Of a stretch of DNA of 64,000 nucleotides, positions 1 to 11,017 are shown in pieces. The position numbers and the translations under genes were made by a program. Numbering within the stretch: the first letter of the stretch is position 1; each line of letters starts with the position of its first letter. The DNA is taken from assembly GCF_035046485.1 (NCBI RefSeq), contig NC_085137.1, forward strand, positions 381,858,706 through 381,922,705, read 5' to 3'. This DNA is from Aedes albopictus. Lineage: Eukaryota; Arthropoda; Insecta; Diptera; Culicidae. The notes beneath the pieces are model-generated. The model was given only the letters and a program-made list of their open reading frames with translations, was not told the DNA's origin and searched no databases.

Positions 1-33
1 AGTGGGGACATAGAGCCATAAAGAAGAAGAAGA
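1..33 (+). mobile_element. 3' tail of a tRNA-derived SINE
   Basis: The first bases end in GAGCCATAAAGAAGAAGAAG, the reverse complement of the left (3') end of the SINE at 58313-62323. The window therefore opens inside the last bases of a plus-strand copy. The next base returns to the reading frame of the RTE-type endonuclease, so the SINE seems to have inserted into that older LINE. Only about 33 bp are visible. Confidence 0.6.
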
Positions 34-1265
34 TGTGGTCGATTTGATTTTCCGTGACGCCATCACGGGAAACCCATGTCACTTTGTGCACTGGTCGATG
101 AGGAAGAGCGCTCCCCCAATCACCATAGGCGCCAACTTGTGACGTAGTTGGGGGGGGCGAAGCTCTCAAAAATTGGACAATATTCAAGTTTTTTCAGCTC
201 AATGCACTAGTTTTCACGTGAATATGCCTAAATAAGCTGAACTGCGTCAGTATTTTCCGTATTTGATTGGTTTTGAGAGGCCTCGCCCCCCCAACTACGT
301 CACAAGTTGGCGCGTATGCCAATCACCATGCCATTGTTACCGCAAAACTCTGCGAACAACTCTCCGTTTTCGCTCATTTCTCCGAGACCATGGCGTTCCA
401 TGACGTGCTCATAGTCCGACTTATCGGAGCCAACCTTCGCGTTGAAGTCGCCCATGATGATCTTGATATCACCTGTCGGAATCTTGTCCACGACAGCATT
501 CAGTTGACTGTAGAAGTTCTCTTTGTTTTGCAATTCGGCAGCATCGGTTGGCGCGTAACATTGGGTCATGGTGAGGTTTCGAACCCGTGTTCTGAATCTG
601 GCTACAATTATCCTCTCATTAATAGGTTTCCACTTCATGAGCGCTGAGCAGGAAACCAACTCCACGGTGGCGAGGAGCGTGTTCACCTCGTAGGCCAGAG
701 TATAGCAGAATTTGACGCGACGCCAATCTAAGTTCTCCAAAGTTCGACCAACGGACTTCGCTCAGTCCTAGAGGATATCAAAGCTTCATACGGCATGCCT
801 CATTGGCTAGTTGTGCCAGTTTACCCTGCTAGGCTAGGGTTAATACATTCCAAGTTCCAATTATTGTCCGTTGTTTTGCGCTAAAAGTCGTTGCCGTTGA
901 ATCAGTTCGTAATCTTTCATATTCGGTTTCTGTAACGGTTTTTTAGTTTCAGAAACAGTAGGTTGTTGGCCCAAGGTCCCCTATCCATCGTGGTGGGGCT
1001 GCCACCTTAGGTAAAGCTTCCGGTGGAGGAGCATTTCATACTCAGCCGCTGGATGCTAGAACAGACGCTGTTTGAGGCGCACCTCCTTGTTGAACAGACG
1101 CTCGAGGCGTACCTCCTCAATCTAGCTGAAGTCAGAAGGACAACATTGCTCAGGCTGCACTACCAGCTAAACACACAACTCTTAGCTGGCGGCCTTTGTC
1201 ATCGCTTGACCCGTGGAAACATAGGAACTTGTAAGGACCAGAGTTGTTGGACGCTTTCCTTTCCG
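34..1265 (-). mobile_element. RTE-type LINE remnant: 5' region and endonuclease domain
   Basis: Read on the minus strand this is the 5' part of a non-LTR retrotransposon of the type annotated as craniofacial-development-protein-2-like. The coding remnant at 740-330 contains YAPTDAAELQNKENFY and the endonuclease motif GDFNAKVG. After the MITE at 127-319 the frame resumes at 126-34 with PHRPVHKVTWVSRDGVTENQ, followed by IDH. That is the expected continuation of an APE-like endonuclease, which nicks DNA for target-primed reverse transcription. Upstream sequence (about 760-1265) resembles the 5' leader seen again at 10500-10990. No reverse transcriptase is in view because the element runs off the left edge. 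Frame breaks make it a dead copy. Confidence 0.75.
127..319. mobile_element. MITE family A, copy 1, inserted in the RTE endonuclease
   Basis: A 193-bp insertion is flanked by a perfect 10-bp direct repeat, CAATCACCAT, at 117-126 and 320-329. Its ends are inverted repeats around CGCCAACTTGTGACGTAGTT followed by a G run on the left and a C run on the right. There is no coding capacity. Removing it and one flanking repeat restores the LINE protein frame. A related truncated copy lies at 11018-11117. The superfamily is uncertain because the observed duplication is longer than the usual 8-9 bp. Confidence 0.8.
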
Positions 1266-1289
1266 ACTCACCGTTTTGCAGCCCGGGTA

Positions 1290-1660
1290 ATACCACTGGT
1301 AGTAATTTATAGGGTATGTGCCAATTTTCTTACTAACCTCCCATCAGGTTATCGAAAAGTTCCGGAACACTACCGGTAGTCTCAGGTGTAGTATGAGACT
1401 ATTTTCTTGCTGACCGTTTATCTAGTTATCGAAAAAAAAAGCCGGTATATGATGTTTTTCATGCATGGGTTTGGTTCATTTTTATATTTGGCCACTTTCT
1501 GCGGGATCCGAGAACCGGTTCCGGAACACTACCGGTACCAATTGGTCTGAAACTCTTTTTCTTTTTACCGTTCATCAGGTTAACGAAAATGCCGCGGTTT
1601 CATGTGTCGCATGCAAGGGTTTGTAACACTATTTCTATGTGGTCCCATCCTGGGGAGTAT
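1290..1660 (+). repeat. ~155-bp satellite, block 1 (about 2.5 units)
   Basis: Diverged head-to-tail units share the landmarks CCGGTTCCGGAACACTACCG, GGTCTGAGACT, TTCATCAGGTTA and TCGCATGCATGGGTTTGGTT. The TTCATCAGGTTA landmark recurs near 1342, a shortened unit near 1420, and 1572, giving a period near 152 bp. The same unit forms the arrays at 6285-6702 and 8241-8694. No coding function is apparent. Confidence 0.8.
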
Positions 1661-3460
1661 TGTGTTGTTCCTCTCTATTCATCAATGTAAAAATATTTTG
1701 TTTCATTGTAGGAAATCGCACGTTCAGTTCACAAATTCCACTCGTTGTTTTCTGCAACGAAAATATTTTTAATGTGCTGGTGGAAATGTTTCACGAAACA
1801 CTGCGTTTTGCAATATCGTCAACAGAAAGCGCTAGTGTGAAACGTCAAACGCAAAGAAAAGCGGTACGAGCGCCTCTAGTTGTAAAAGTCACAACTATGA
1901 AGATTTAAATGATCGTTTAAAGCGTGGTCGATGGAAATTTCGCAAGTGTTACGTCTGTTTGTCTGTGGCTAAGGTTTTGATCGATGGATATGGCTCGTAT
2001 TATTTTCTCCAAATGCAGTGCTAACAATAGTTATAGCTGTGTCTAAATGCCACTCTCCGATTTGAGGAAATGTATGATCTGGTATTCACCATCTGGCAAT
2101 CCACACTCGAAGACTGTTTTATATTTATCTTGAACATGTGATGTAATACAAAATGAACTTACGCACGAAACTGATAGAATAGTAAGTCTTATAATTCACG
2201 AATAACCACAGAATTATAACCCAAAGAAATATTTGTTTCTTTCATATGGCGTACCCTGTATAGACGACAGTGATTGGTCATCGCACGGTACGTAGTCCGA
2301 GACGACTTGTTTACTATTACGTTACTTGATTGATGAGACGACGATGAGCCACTTGCCTGGAGCACATGTGCACCCTGACGCTTCCACCATAATACATAGA
2401 TTTTGTTATGACGAACAGTGTGTGCGCGACAATTGTTTGATTATTTCTGCTGCTGAGGCAGTATTCATTTTATGCCCCACTCAGCACCCTGGGTAGTTGC
2501 TTGTTTGCGTTGGTGTCTCTCCTTCCAAGAATTGATAAAAACAATCACCCAGCAAATGCGCGTCGTCACTATCAGTCGGAGCGTGAACGTTAGGAATAAC
2601 CTGTTTTTATTGTTTGCGAAACTACCCACCGACCGGTAAGAATCGCATTCCATCCAACCGCAGTCAGCAGCCCTTCTGAAGTTTCTTCTGCGGAATTCGA
2701 GATTCAGCATGTTCTACAACTTTTGCAGTTGTTTGTTGAATTAAAATTTCCCGGAAACTGATATTAAGAGCTATTCAAAACAAGCTTTTAAACTAAACTA
2801 ATTAAATTCCCTCCAGAACAACAAACTCGTTCTGCAAGAACAGTCCAGGAGAATACTTTCCGTAACAGCAAGCAAATTCTTAGGTTTCACACTGCTGTCG
2901 GACGAAAGTATCTGCCAGTGATTAATTGCAGCTAAGTAGAGTACAGAAATCTAGCCCCCAGCCAGACTCCCAATGGATAGACCCACACAGAAGATACTCG
3001 TTGCCACCACCCCCAGCACCCCTCCTTTCCACCCCATAGTTCTAGCCCCGGCGAAGCGAAGGAGTTAGTTTTAGTTACAAACCGACCACGGATCCACACG
3101 GCCGAACGAAAGAACCGGGCAGAGCAAGAAAATAAAGCACTGCTGCTGCTGCTGCTCTGCCAAGGATTTACCGCTCCGGATCACGCACCTTGGTGTAAAT
3201 CTGGAAGTTCCCGCCGTTCATTCGTTGCCACACCCACACTGTCCGTCCGACCGTCCCCAAAATGAGCTGCTGCATTTTAAGCACTCCTCGGCAGCTAATT
3301 TTTCAACTTTTGCCTTTTTGGGATTGGTGAACACGGGCGGTGGCGGTGCGGTGCGGTGACGACTATGGCACAGTAGAGCAGTCAGCAAGTATGGTTCATG
3401 TACAGGAAGAGTGGTAACTCATGTTAAACCTGAAGGAAGTTACATCATTCGCAATGAATT
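1661..3460. other. No gene recognised; low-repeat island with CTG run
   Basis: I see no recognisable gene or mobile element here. The stretch 2940-3360 is more GC-rich than its surroundings and carries a short (CTG)n run at about 3140-3156. It could be host untranslated or regulatory sequence, but no splice-consistent exon or conserved protein was found. Short open frames at 1639-1908 and 2465-2710 resemble nothing known to me. Confidence 0.4.
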
Positions 3461-3686
3461 ACAGTTAAATGTATACCAAGATTACTGGGTTATTCCATAA
3501 TTCATTTTATATTGTCAAGCGGCACAGTATTACCAATTTCATGGGGCTGCAAGAGAGTATACGGTTGCCTCATGAAGGCCTCAGAAGAGTTAACGGGGTT
3601 CTAAAAAGGGTTTCAGATGGTTTTCAAGGTGTGCCATGGGTTTTAGCGCGTTTTAGAGGGAGATTGATAAAACATGTATGTATGTA
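3461..3686. repeat. Trace of degenerate minisatellite family B
   Basis: Phrases such as GGGGTTCTAAAAAGGGTTTC, GGTGTGCCATGGGTTTTAG and CATGAAGGCCTCAGAAG resemble the degenerate GGGTTTC/CATGGG units at 37130-37290 and 38910-39550, here in the opposite sense to the latter. The similarity is loose and was judged by eye. Confidence 0.35.
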
Positions 3687-3694
3687 TCGGAAGG

Positions 3695-4085
3695 CAGTGT
3701 TGCGAATACTCACTTGCGAAAAGTTATACTCACTTGCTTCTATTTCAGGCCAGATGCATGCTATCCAAAAATAATACTTGAAGGACTTTTAGATTGTAGT
3801 TTAATCTAAAAGATTGCCGCATAAAGTAAAGGTCGCAGACGCTTACCAAAACCGTGAGAGAGCTGTGAGCACAAGGTGAGTATAAATTACACGAATTTTA
3901 CTCACCTCGTACTCACAGCTCTCTCGCAACTTTGGTATGCGTTTGCGACCTTTACTTTATTCGGCAAACTTTTAGATTAAACTACAATTTAAAAGCCCTT
4001 CAAACATCATTTTTTGATAGCGTGCTTCTGGACTGAGATAGAAGCAAGTGAGTATCGCTCTTGCAAGTGAGTATTCTCAACACTG
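3695..4085. mobile_element. hAT-type foldback MITE with perfect 8-bp TSD
   Basis: The 391-bp element starts CAGTGTTG and ends CAACACTG, and is flanked by the identical 8-bp repeat TCGGAAGG at 3687-3694 and 4086-4093. The two halves are long imperfect inverted copies (for example ACTCACTTGC/GCAAGTGAGT and GTGAGAGAGCTGTGAG/CTCACAGCTCTC), so transcripts would fold into a long hairpin. CAGTG ends and an 8-bp duplication are hallmarks of the hAT superfamily. No transposase frame is present, so it is non-autonomous. Confidence 0.85.
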
Positions 4086-4260
4086 TCGGAAGGTGCGGTT
4101 TATACTTCAAAAGTTGTTGAAAGTTTAAATATGTCTGATTATCTAGTTTCAAATCACATGAAAACCTCCGAGATTGAGCCAACCATATTGAGTTAGCGCG
4201 AACGCCTCAATGTTGAAATTTTCGAGTAATACAAAGATACTTCAACGGTTAAAGGACAGA

Positions 4261-4600
4261 TCGGTGAAGTACTAGATTTGTAGTAACGAGCTGAATTTTA
4301 GTATGGTGAGAAGGTCAATTATTCGTTTCTTCAATGAAATGGTGCAAAAAGCGTGGGTATTATGATTCCTTGTCTAATTTGATGCTGTTTGAGCAAAACT
4401 TTGGGCAACAGTGTTGTTGTTTTCTCCATTTCTTGCAACATAAGCAACATAGTTATCCAAAGTTTTGCTCAAACAGCATCAAATAAGACAAGGAATCATA
4501 ATACCCACGCTTTTTGCACCATTTCATTGCAGAAACGGAGAATTGACCTTCTCACCATACTAAAATTCAGCTCATTACTACAAATCTAGTACTACACCGA
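4261..4600. mobile_element. Foldback element, ~140-bp arms
   Basis: Two long inverted arms, 4261-4405 and about 4458-4600, run from TCGGTGAAGTACTAGATTTG to its near-reverse complement ending CACCGA. They also share AAGCGTGGGTATTATGATTC and CAAAACTTTGG. The central spacer is about 50 bp. No target-site duplication was found. The structure would form a ~140-bp imperfect stem in RNA. Confidence 0.75.
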
Positions 4601-4792
4601 ACGTGCCCCATTGTCATAACTTTTTTAATTTTCATCCGATTTCTTTAATTTTGTAGTTATTGTATATTGTAGATTTTTTTTCAAAAATTACTCATAATAT
4701 AGGTTTAACGATTTTTTTTTATTTTTTTTTTTTTGCAATAGTACCCCAACTATAACTTGCAGTCGCTTGACCAATTTTATATTATTTAGTAT

Positions 4793-4990
4793 GCCTTCTC
4801 CAGTTAGCCTAGCGGTTAAGGCTATGGATCTCCAATCCGGTCAATACCTGACTCTCATTTTAAATGACAAACGCCGTCCATGAAAACGGAATCAGATCAG
4901 GCCAAAGTAGCTCAAGCTAGCCCTCGTTCAAGGCAGTATCAACAACATTAAACAGCAGGGATAGTCTCTTCTTCTTTTTTGTCTTTATTG
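4793..4990 (+). mobile_element. tRNA-like SINE head, truncated or variant
   Basis: CCAGTTAGCCTAGCGGTTAA at 4801-4820 carries a polymerase III A-box-like sequence (TAGCCTAGCGG) and matches the head of the SINE whose 5' end is at 62323 (minus). Similarity continues through GGCTATGGATCTCCAATCCG and then diverges before the B box. The rest, up to a TCTTCTTCTTTTTT tract, may be a variant body. It is not a functional tRNA gene. Confidence 0.5.
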
Positions 4991-6284
4991 AAGAGATTTT
5001 CAGCCCTGGGCTGGTTTAACTCCGTGCTATGTTTCTTCTTCTTAAAAAACACGATGAAACATGAAAACATACTTTTTATTAAATCCACATCTCACATTTA
5101 TATTCATACGGCATGCTATGTTTATGTTTGTTATGCCATGCATCTCTACATAGCCAATTGACCTTCATCAGGGCAAAGCTAGATGGCAATCATCTAGCTG
5201 TGAGTGACATAATTTCTGCGTCTGAGCGACTGGTAACATGCGTTGGGTTGCTCAGCAGATACGCAAAGAAAAAGCATAATAGGAGTCCTCATCGGAAGGA
5301 TGCGTTCGTCAAGAATGTCTTTTTCAGCGACACTAACAAACACTGCTGTAAAAAGTAAAAACACTGTAAAAAGTATTGTTCAAGAGCCCTAAAATAATTT
5401 CCCTAAAATAATAAGATTGAATGATTGTTCCTCACATTCTGTTTCCGGCTAGTGCACGTCTACATCGGGCATAATCTGCATTCAATTTCCGGCACACCTT
5501 CTACGCGACAGTATGATACAAACTTATTACAATTAAAAGAAAAAAACCCAGATTAATCCTCCTAGTAGTGATAGTGCCTTTCTCGTCATGATTTTTACTG
5601 GTCGTACTCATGATCTTTACGTCGGCATTAGCCGATCCAGAGAACACTTATACGCTTAGTACGATTCATGTAAAATTTGACCTCCTTATGAACCCAACAT
5701 GTACACAGAAATTTTAGACGCAAAAGGAGATTGGAAAAAACTTTATTTAATATTGATGCGATCAAATTATAATTTTTCCATACCACGTTGATCCATTCTA
5801 CTTTATATTAACACCGCAGCAATTTGAAATGGTGTGATTTGATGAGATTGCTTTGGTCACGATTTTGTTCTCTTGCATATATGAAGACCTTTGATGTCAA
5901 ATAACGAATTGTAGAACGGAACAGGGGCCACAAATTTGCATAGTAGAAAAATCAAATTTATTACGCATTTTTCAAAGGTAATTTACAAAAACAAAACTTT
6001 CCAGCTTGTTTGCTTTAGAAAACTAAGTTTATTAACTAAACCAATAGATTCAAAGATCTTTTTGGTGGAAAATTTAACAATCTGTCGAATGAGGGTTAAA
6101 CAGCTGCGATAAGATTGACCATTTTCAAGTTATAGCCAGTTTGAGGCATGTAAAGTCAAAAACATGTAAAGTTCAATTACTACGTAACGGTTGAGATTTG
6201 ACCATATGCGTAGATTTTTTTTTCACCATTTATGATCCTCTATCACTCCTTAAAAATGCATTCACGAACCTAACACCCTGTATA
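4991..6284. other. No gene recognised; AT-rich
   Basis: No protein family was recognised. At 4990-5015 TCTTTATTGAAGAGATTTTC and GCCCTGGGCTGG resembles 34090-34130 (GAGATTTCCAGCCCTAGGCT), so a dispersed fragment is present twice. At 5539-5588 lies a fragment of the GCCTTTCTCGT family (AATCCTCCTAGTAGTGATAG), whose full copy is at 39640-40612. The remainder is unclassified. Confidence 0.4.
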
Positions 6285-6702
6285 GTCTGAACCTATTTGC
6301 TTGCTAACGTTCATAAGGTTATCAAAAAAAGCCGTGCTTTGCTGTGTCGCATGCATAGGTTTGGTTCAATTTTATATTTGGCCGCTTTCGGAGGGACACC
6401 CGGAACTAGATCTGGCACAACCGGCAGTTCCTAATGTGGTCTTATCCTACTTCCTTGATAACCAGTCATCAGGTTACCGGAAAAGCCGTTCTGTCGCATG
6501 CATGGAAAAGTTGTTCTGTCGCATGCATGGGATTGGTTCTCTTTTATATAAGGCCATTTCCGGTGGGACACCCGATAACGGTTCCGGAACAAGACCGGTT
6601 CAGATATGGTCTGAGACTAATTTCTTGCTAACCGTTCATCAGGTTATAGCAAAAGCAGCGTTTTGATGTGTCGCATGCATGAGCTTGGTACACTATTACT
6701 TT
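6285..6702 (+). repeat. ~155-bp satellite, block 2
   Basis: Head-to-tail units have the TTCATCAGGTTA landmark near 6311, 6466 and 6636. The middle unit carries an extra short duplication of TCGCATGCATGGAAAAG. The array is interrupted in mid-unit after GGTACACTATTACTTTTG, where an LOA-type LINE begins, and it resumes at 8241 in the same orientation. Confidence 0.85.
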
Positions 6703-8240
6703 TGGACGTAAACCCTTCAAAAACTGTAATTCTACCTTATACTAGAAAGTTGAAAATAAATCTTACTGAACCTTCAAATTCAGTTCTCAGAAGAAATTAA
6801 ACATCTTGGGGTAACGTTGGAGGACAAGAGACAGAATTGGAATTCACATTTAAACAATGTTACCAAGGGTACCAATACCTTTTGGGTCTGCAGCAAGGCC
6901 TTAGGAAAAACCTGGGCTCTTAGACCTAACATGATTCACTGGATCTACGCTGCAATAGTACGGCCAAAGATTACTTATGCTTAACTTGTTTGGTGGCGCC
7001 ACAAATGAGGTAAACTCTCAAAAGGATCTAAGTAAGCTACAAAGACTTGCTTATATATCTATGACAGGAGCAATAAAAAGCACTCCATCAGTTACTCTGG
7101 ATGCCCTTCTCAATATACTGCCATTGCATAAATTTGTTAAACTACAAGCGGCATAAAGTGCCCTGCAGTTTATACGTTACAATAATGACCCAGACAGGGA
7201 TCTTGTTGGACATTTGAGGATCATCAAAGACTTTAAATTAAACATGAGCATAAAAACTGTAGAAGATTGGATGATAACGTAGACCAACTATGATGTTCCT
7301 TTCATTGTGGTGAAACCATGTATAGTGGGATGCTGGTGGGCCAAGTTTACGTACAGGTTCAATTGTATTTTATATTGATGGGTCCAAGATGGGAGAAAAT
7401 ACTGGAGCTGGCGTTTTTTGGCCCTGATATCAGTAAGGCTATACCAATGGAATGCAGTCACACTGTATTTCAAGCGGAAGTTCAAGCCATTCTAGAGTGT
7501 GCCAACATTTGTCTGAAAAGAAATTATAGGTTTGCCTAGATCTGTATTTTTTCGTACAGTCAAGCGCGCTAAAGGCTTTCACGTGTCGATCAAAGCTAGC
7601 ATGGGAATGCATTATTTCTCCGAAGCGATTGGCCAGAAGGAACGAGGTAACTTTATACTGGGTGTCCGGTCATTGTGGAATTCTGGGAAATGAAAACGCC
7701 GACAATTTAGCCAGACAGGGTGCAGCATCAAGCTTTGAAAGCCCTTAACCTTTCTGTGGAGTTCCTGAGTGTGCTCTTCAGATGAAACCAAAAATTTGGG
7801 AAATGTTCACGGTAGAATCTAATTGAAATGCCACGAATACATCCAACCAAGCGAAAAGGTTCATAAAGCCGCTGCCCTAGTAAATATCATCTAAGTAAGA
7901 TTGGAAAAATCCAATCTTCCGAGTGTCGTTTCTGTCAAACGGAAAACAAATCTGCCGAGCATTTACTCTGCAACTGCGGAGTCTTATCCCATCAGAGATT
8001 GGCGATATTTGGTAAAGGGTTTCTAGAGCCCTTTGAAATTTGGAGTAATAATCCCAACAGGGTAATAAACTTTATAAAACGAGTTGTGCCTATTTGGGAT
8101 CAGGTGTTACATCAAACATTGTTCGTCTCAGCTCAATTGTGACAGGATATTTGACTAGCACCAAATTAAATATGGGTCATACCACAATATTCCTAAATAA
8201 TGGACGCAGTGGTTGAAAAAGCCTCTACAGATGAAAAAAT
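6703..8240 (+). mobile_element. 5'-truncated LOA/Lian-type LINE: RT thumb and RNase H, decayed
   Basis: Conceptual translation with frame repairs shows VNPSKTVILPYTRKL, KYLGVTLEDKRQNWNSHLNN, WALRPNMIHWIYAAIVRPK and VWW, the C-terminal part of a non-LTR reverse transcriptase. It is followed by an RNase H domain with YIDGSKMGENTGAGVF near 7370-7425, and SGHCGILGNENADNLARQG near 7660-7720. A C-terminal segment with CRFCQTENKSAEHLLCNCG follows at about 7925-7975. This order is typical of the LOA lineage (Lian of Aedes is the example I recall). RNase H removes RNA from the cDNA hybrid. Stops (for example in ITYA*LVWW) and frameshifts show it is dead. It sits inside the ~155-bp satellite and ends with GATGAAAAA near 8230. 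Confidence 0.75.
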
Positions 8241-8694
8241 ATATTCGGACACTTCCGGTGGGACATCCGGAATCGGTTCCAGAACACAACCGGTTCAGAT
8301 ATGATCGGAGACTAGTTTCTTGCTAACCTTTCATTAGGTTATCAAAAAAAGCCGCGCTCTGATTTGTCGTATGCATAGGTTTGGTTCACTTTTATATTTT
8401 GGCCATTTCCGGCGAGACACCCGGAACTGTTTCCGAAATACAACCTGCAGTCCCCAATGTGGTCTGAGCCTTCTTCCCTAATAGCCGGCCATCAGGTTAT
8501 TGGAAAAGCCGTGATTTGATGTGTCGCATGCATGGGTTTGGTTCTCTTTTATATTTGGCCACTTCCGTCGGGACTCCCGGAACCGGTTCCGGAACACTAC
8601 CGGTTCAGATATGGCATGATTCTGTTTTCCTGCTAACCGTTCATCAGGTTATCGAAAATGCCGCTGTTTGATGTGCCGCATGCATGGATATCGT
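8241..8694 (+). repeat. ~155-bp satellite, block 3
   Basis: About three further units occur in the same orientation as block 2, with the TCATCAGGTTA landmark near 8331, 8489 and 8641 (spacings of about 158 and 152 bp). It begins mid-unit at TTCGGACACTTCCGGTGGG, directly complementing the broken left unit at 6702. It ends abruptly at GCCGCATGCATGG, where a minus-strand reverse transcriptase remnant begins. Confidence 0.85.
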
Positions 8695-9180
8695 TGGCAA
8701 ATAATCTAGGTTTACTTTCCAATAGGAGCTTCGCAATATCGTTTATGTGAAGCAGGAACAACAAAGGGCCGATGTTGTTCCCATGAGGAATTCCACAATT
8801 AACGCTAGCCATAACATTCTGATATCGGTCGGTGAGATAGCTATTAATGAGGTTATTCGCAATACCACGGATTCCATGCGTCGAGTTTCTTCAGAAGTAT
8901 CGAATTTCAAAGGCTTTAGAGGGATCCAAAAACACAGCTCCTGCTATCTTCCTTTGATCTAGAGATCGAGCGATGTCCTCAACCAACTTTAGAATAGCTA
9001 CATCTGTTGTAGATCCTTGTCGGAAATAGAATTGTCTTTCATAGAGCAGGCCTGTGCTCTCTAGGAAACAGTGCAGACGATCCGACAGAAATTTTTCAAA
9101 TACTTTGTAGATACAGTTGGTAGAACGGAAATGGGTCTATAGCTTGTTGGGTTTGTTGAATCGCCGCTTTCAAAGACTGG
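8695..9180 (-). pseudogene. Reverse transcriptase fragment of a Jockey-like LINE
   Basis: Minus-strand translation with frame repairs gives SYRPISVLPTVS, KIAGAVFLDPSKAF (RT motif A), GIPHGNNIGPLLFLLHIND (motif B, normally GVPQGS) and a degraded LFANDI where FADD is expected. It covers only the fingers/palm region. Motif changes and frameshifts show it is inactive. Neither end of the parent element is present: the right end stops near 9180 and the left end abuts satellite. Jockey versus CR1 origin cannot be settled by eye. Confidence 0.7.
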
Positions 9181-9514
9181 ATACACGAGAAGTTCTAAGT
9201 ACGAATGAGCAGAAAATTTTAAGTTGAGGTGTATGTACAATTAATATTTTTGCCCACTAGAACATAATACGCTATCACAGTGCGACGAAGAAATCTTTGT
9301 CTGCGGTTGTGAAATGGGATGTTTCGTATGCAGAAAATCCGCAAGCACATTTGCTTGCATCCTCTCTAGGCGAAGACAACATGTTGTTTACATTTTGCCG
9401 ACGGGGAATGGCAATTTATTTCCTTTATTGAACAGCTTTTGCTGCATTCTGCAGCAGTGAAATCCAGCTTTGAAGTGTCACAAAGCTTTTGTAGGATGTG
9501 AATTGAAGATCAGT
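9181..9514. other. Nothing recognised
   Basis: About 330 bp between two LINE remnants. I see no coding motif, inverted repeat or tandem repeat here. Confidence 0.4.
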
Positions 9515-10990
9515 TCAATAAATGAACGGCGCGAAGTGAAGATCGATAAAGAAGAACAATTTGGCTAGCTGCTGTTTTGGTGCGGTTGCCTTCATTGTAT
9601 GCGCTGCGTTCTTCTTTTCCTGAACCGTTCGGCACTCTTTCCGCCGATTCCGTTCCACGTACCCGATAGTGCTCTCGGCTGCGTCGTTGATGGATGCTTT
9701 CACTGTACTCCAGCAGTCCTCTAGAGGGGCCTCATCGAGCTCGCCCTCGTCTGGCAACGCGACCTCAAGATTCTGCGTGTATGTTGAGGCAACATCCGGT
9801 TGGTTTAGTCGCTCTAGGTTGTACAGTAGCAGTCGCCAGTACCGTACATTGTTGATGACGGAAAGTTTTGAGCGCTGTTTGACCATCACCAGATAGTGGT
9901 CGGAGTCGATGTTGGCGCCACGATAGGTCCTGACGTCGATAATGTCGAAGAAGTGCCGTCCGTCAATCAGAACGTGGTCGATTTGAGATTCCGTCTGCTG
10001 TGGTGATCTCCAGGTGTAACGATAAGAGAGGCTGTGTTGGAAAAAGGTGCTACGTATGGCCATGTTTTTGGAGGCGGCGAAATCAATGAGTCGTAGGCCG
10101 TTTTCGTTCGTCTGCTGGTGGGCACAGAACTTTCCAATCGTCGGTCTGAATTCCTCCTCCTGGCCTACCTGAGCATTTAAATCTCCTATGAATCTTGACG
10201 TCGTGGCTTGGGCAGCGGTCGTACTCACGTTCGAGCTGCGCGTAAAATGCGCCCTTGTCATCATCAGTGCTTCCGGAGTGTGGGCTGTGCACATTTATTA
10301 TGCTGAAGTTGGAGAATCGGCCCTTGATCCTCAATCTGCTCATTCTTTCGTCGATCGGCCGCCAACCGATCACGCGCCTCTGCATATCACCCATCACGAT
10401 GAAAGCTGTTCCCAGCTCGCGTGTGTTGCCGCAGCTCTGGTAGATGGTATGATTACCTCTAAATGTTCGCACCATGGATCCTGTCCAACACACCTCCTGC
10501 AGCGCTACGATGCCGAACCCGCGGTCCTTCAGTAGATCGGCGAGTATGCGGGTGCTCCCAATGAAGTTGAGAGATCGGCAGTTCCACGTACCGAGTTTCC
10601 AATCGCAAGTCCTTTTTGTTCGCTGGGGTCGTTGCCGTTGGTCTCAGTTCGTATTATTCTGTTGCTGATTTTCCGTTACAATGGGTTTTTACGGCTGGCT
10701 CGTAGGGCCTGACACCAACCCCCTACTTTCCGGAGGACCATAGTGCACAGTTGAGCTTAGAGTCCTTCCCTGGCACTCGGACGTTTATCAGCCGCCCCTA
10801 ACATGGGGATCAGATGCTGTTGTGAGCCGCTCCTCCTGGAGAACAGACACTCTGGTTTGCATGTTCCAAGTTCCCACCGGGGTTGGTTACCCGATCTTCC
10901 CTAAGGTTGCTCATAGTTTCCGGTCAGTACCACGAGGAGGTAGGGATAGGAGTTGCTGGATAGAGGCTAGTGGATCACAATAGGATCTGT
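9515..10990 (-). mobile_element. RTE-type LINE remnant 2: 5' leader and endonuclease, RT lost
   Basis: On the minus strand the 5' leader (about 10990-10640) is followed by an endonuclease region broken by a frameshift near 10190-10290. The first part reads VCWTGSMVRTFRGNHTIYQS to HSGSTDDDKGAFYAQLEREY. The second reads GDLNAQVGQEEEFRPTIGKF, then YTWRSPQQTESQIDHVLID and GANIDSDHYLVMVK, which supply the GDFN-like, IDHV and SDH motifs of APE-like endonucleases. The frame runs on to IGYVERNRRKE and then loses homology. The reverse transcriptase is missing on the 3' side. LINEs normally lose their 5' ends, so this 3' loss implies later deletion. It is a different RTE family from the copy at 34-1265. 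Confidence 0.8.
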
Positions 10991-11017
10991 ATTACGCAGC
11001 ATACCCAGCCTTTGCCG

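Noticed and set aside
1023..1379. 118-residue open frame as a gene
   Set aside because: It overlaps the antisense of an RTE 5' leader and runs into the ~155-bp satellite.
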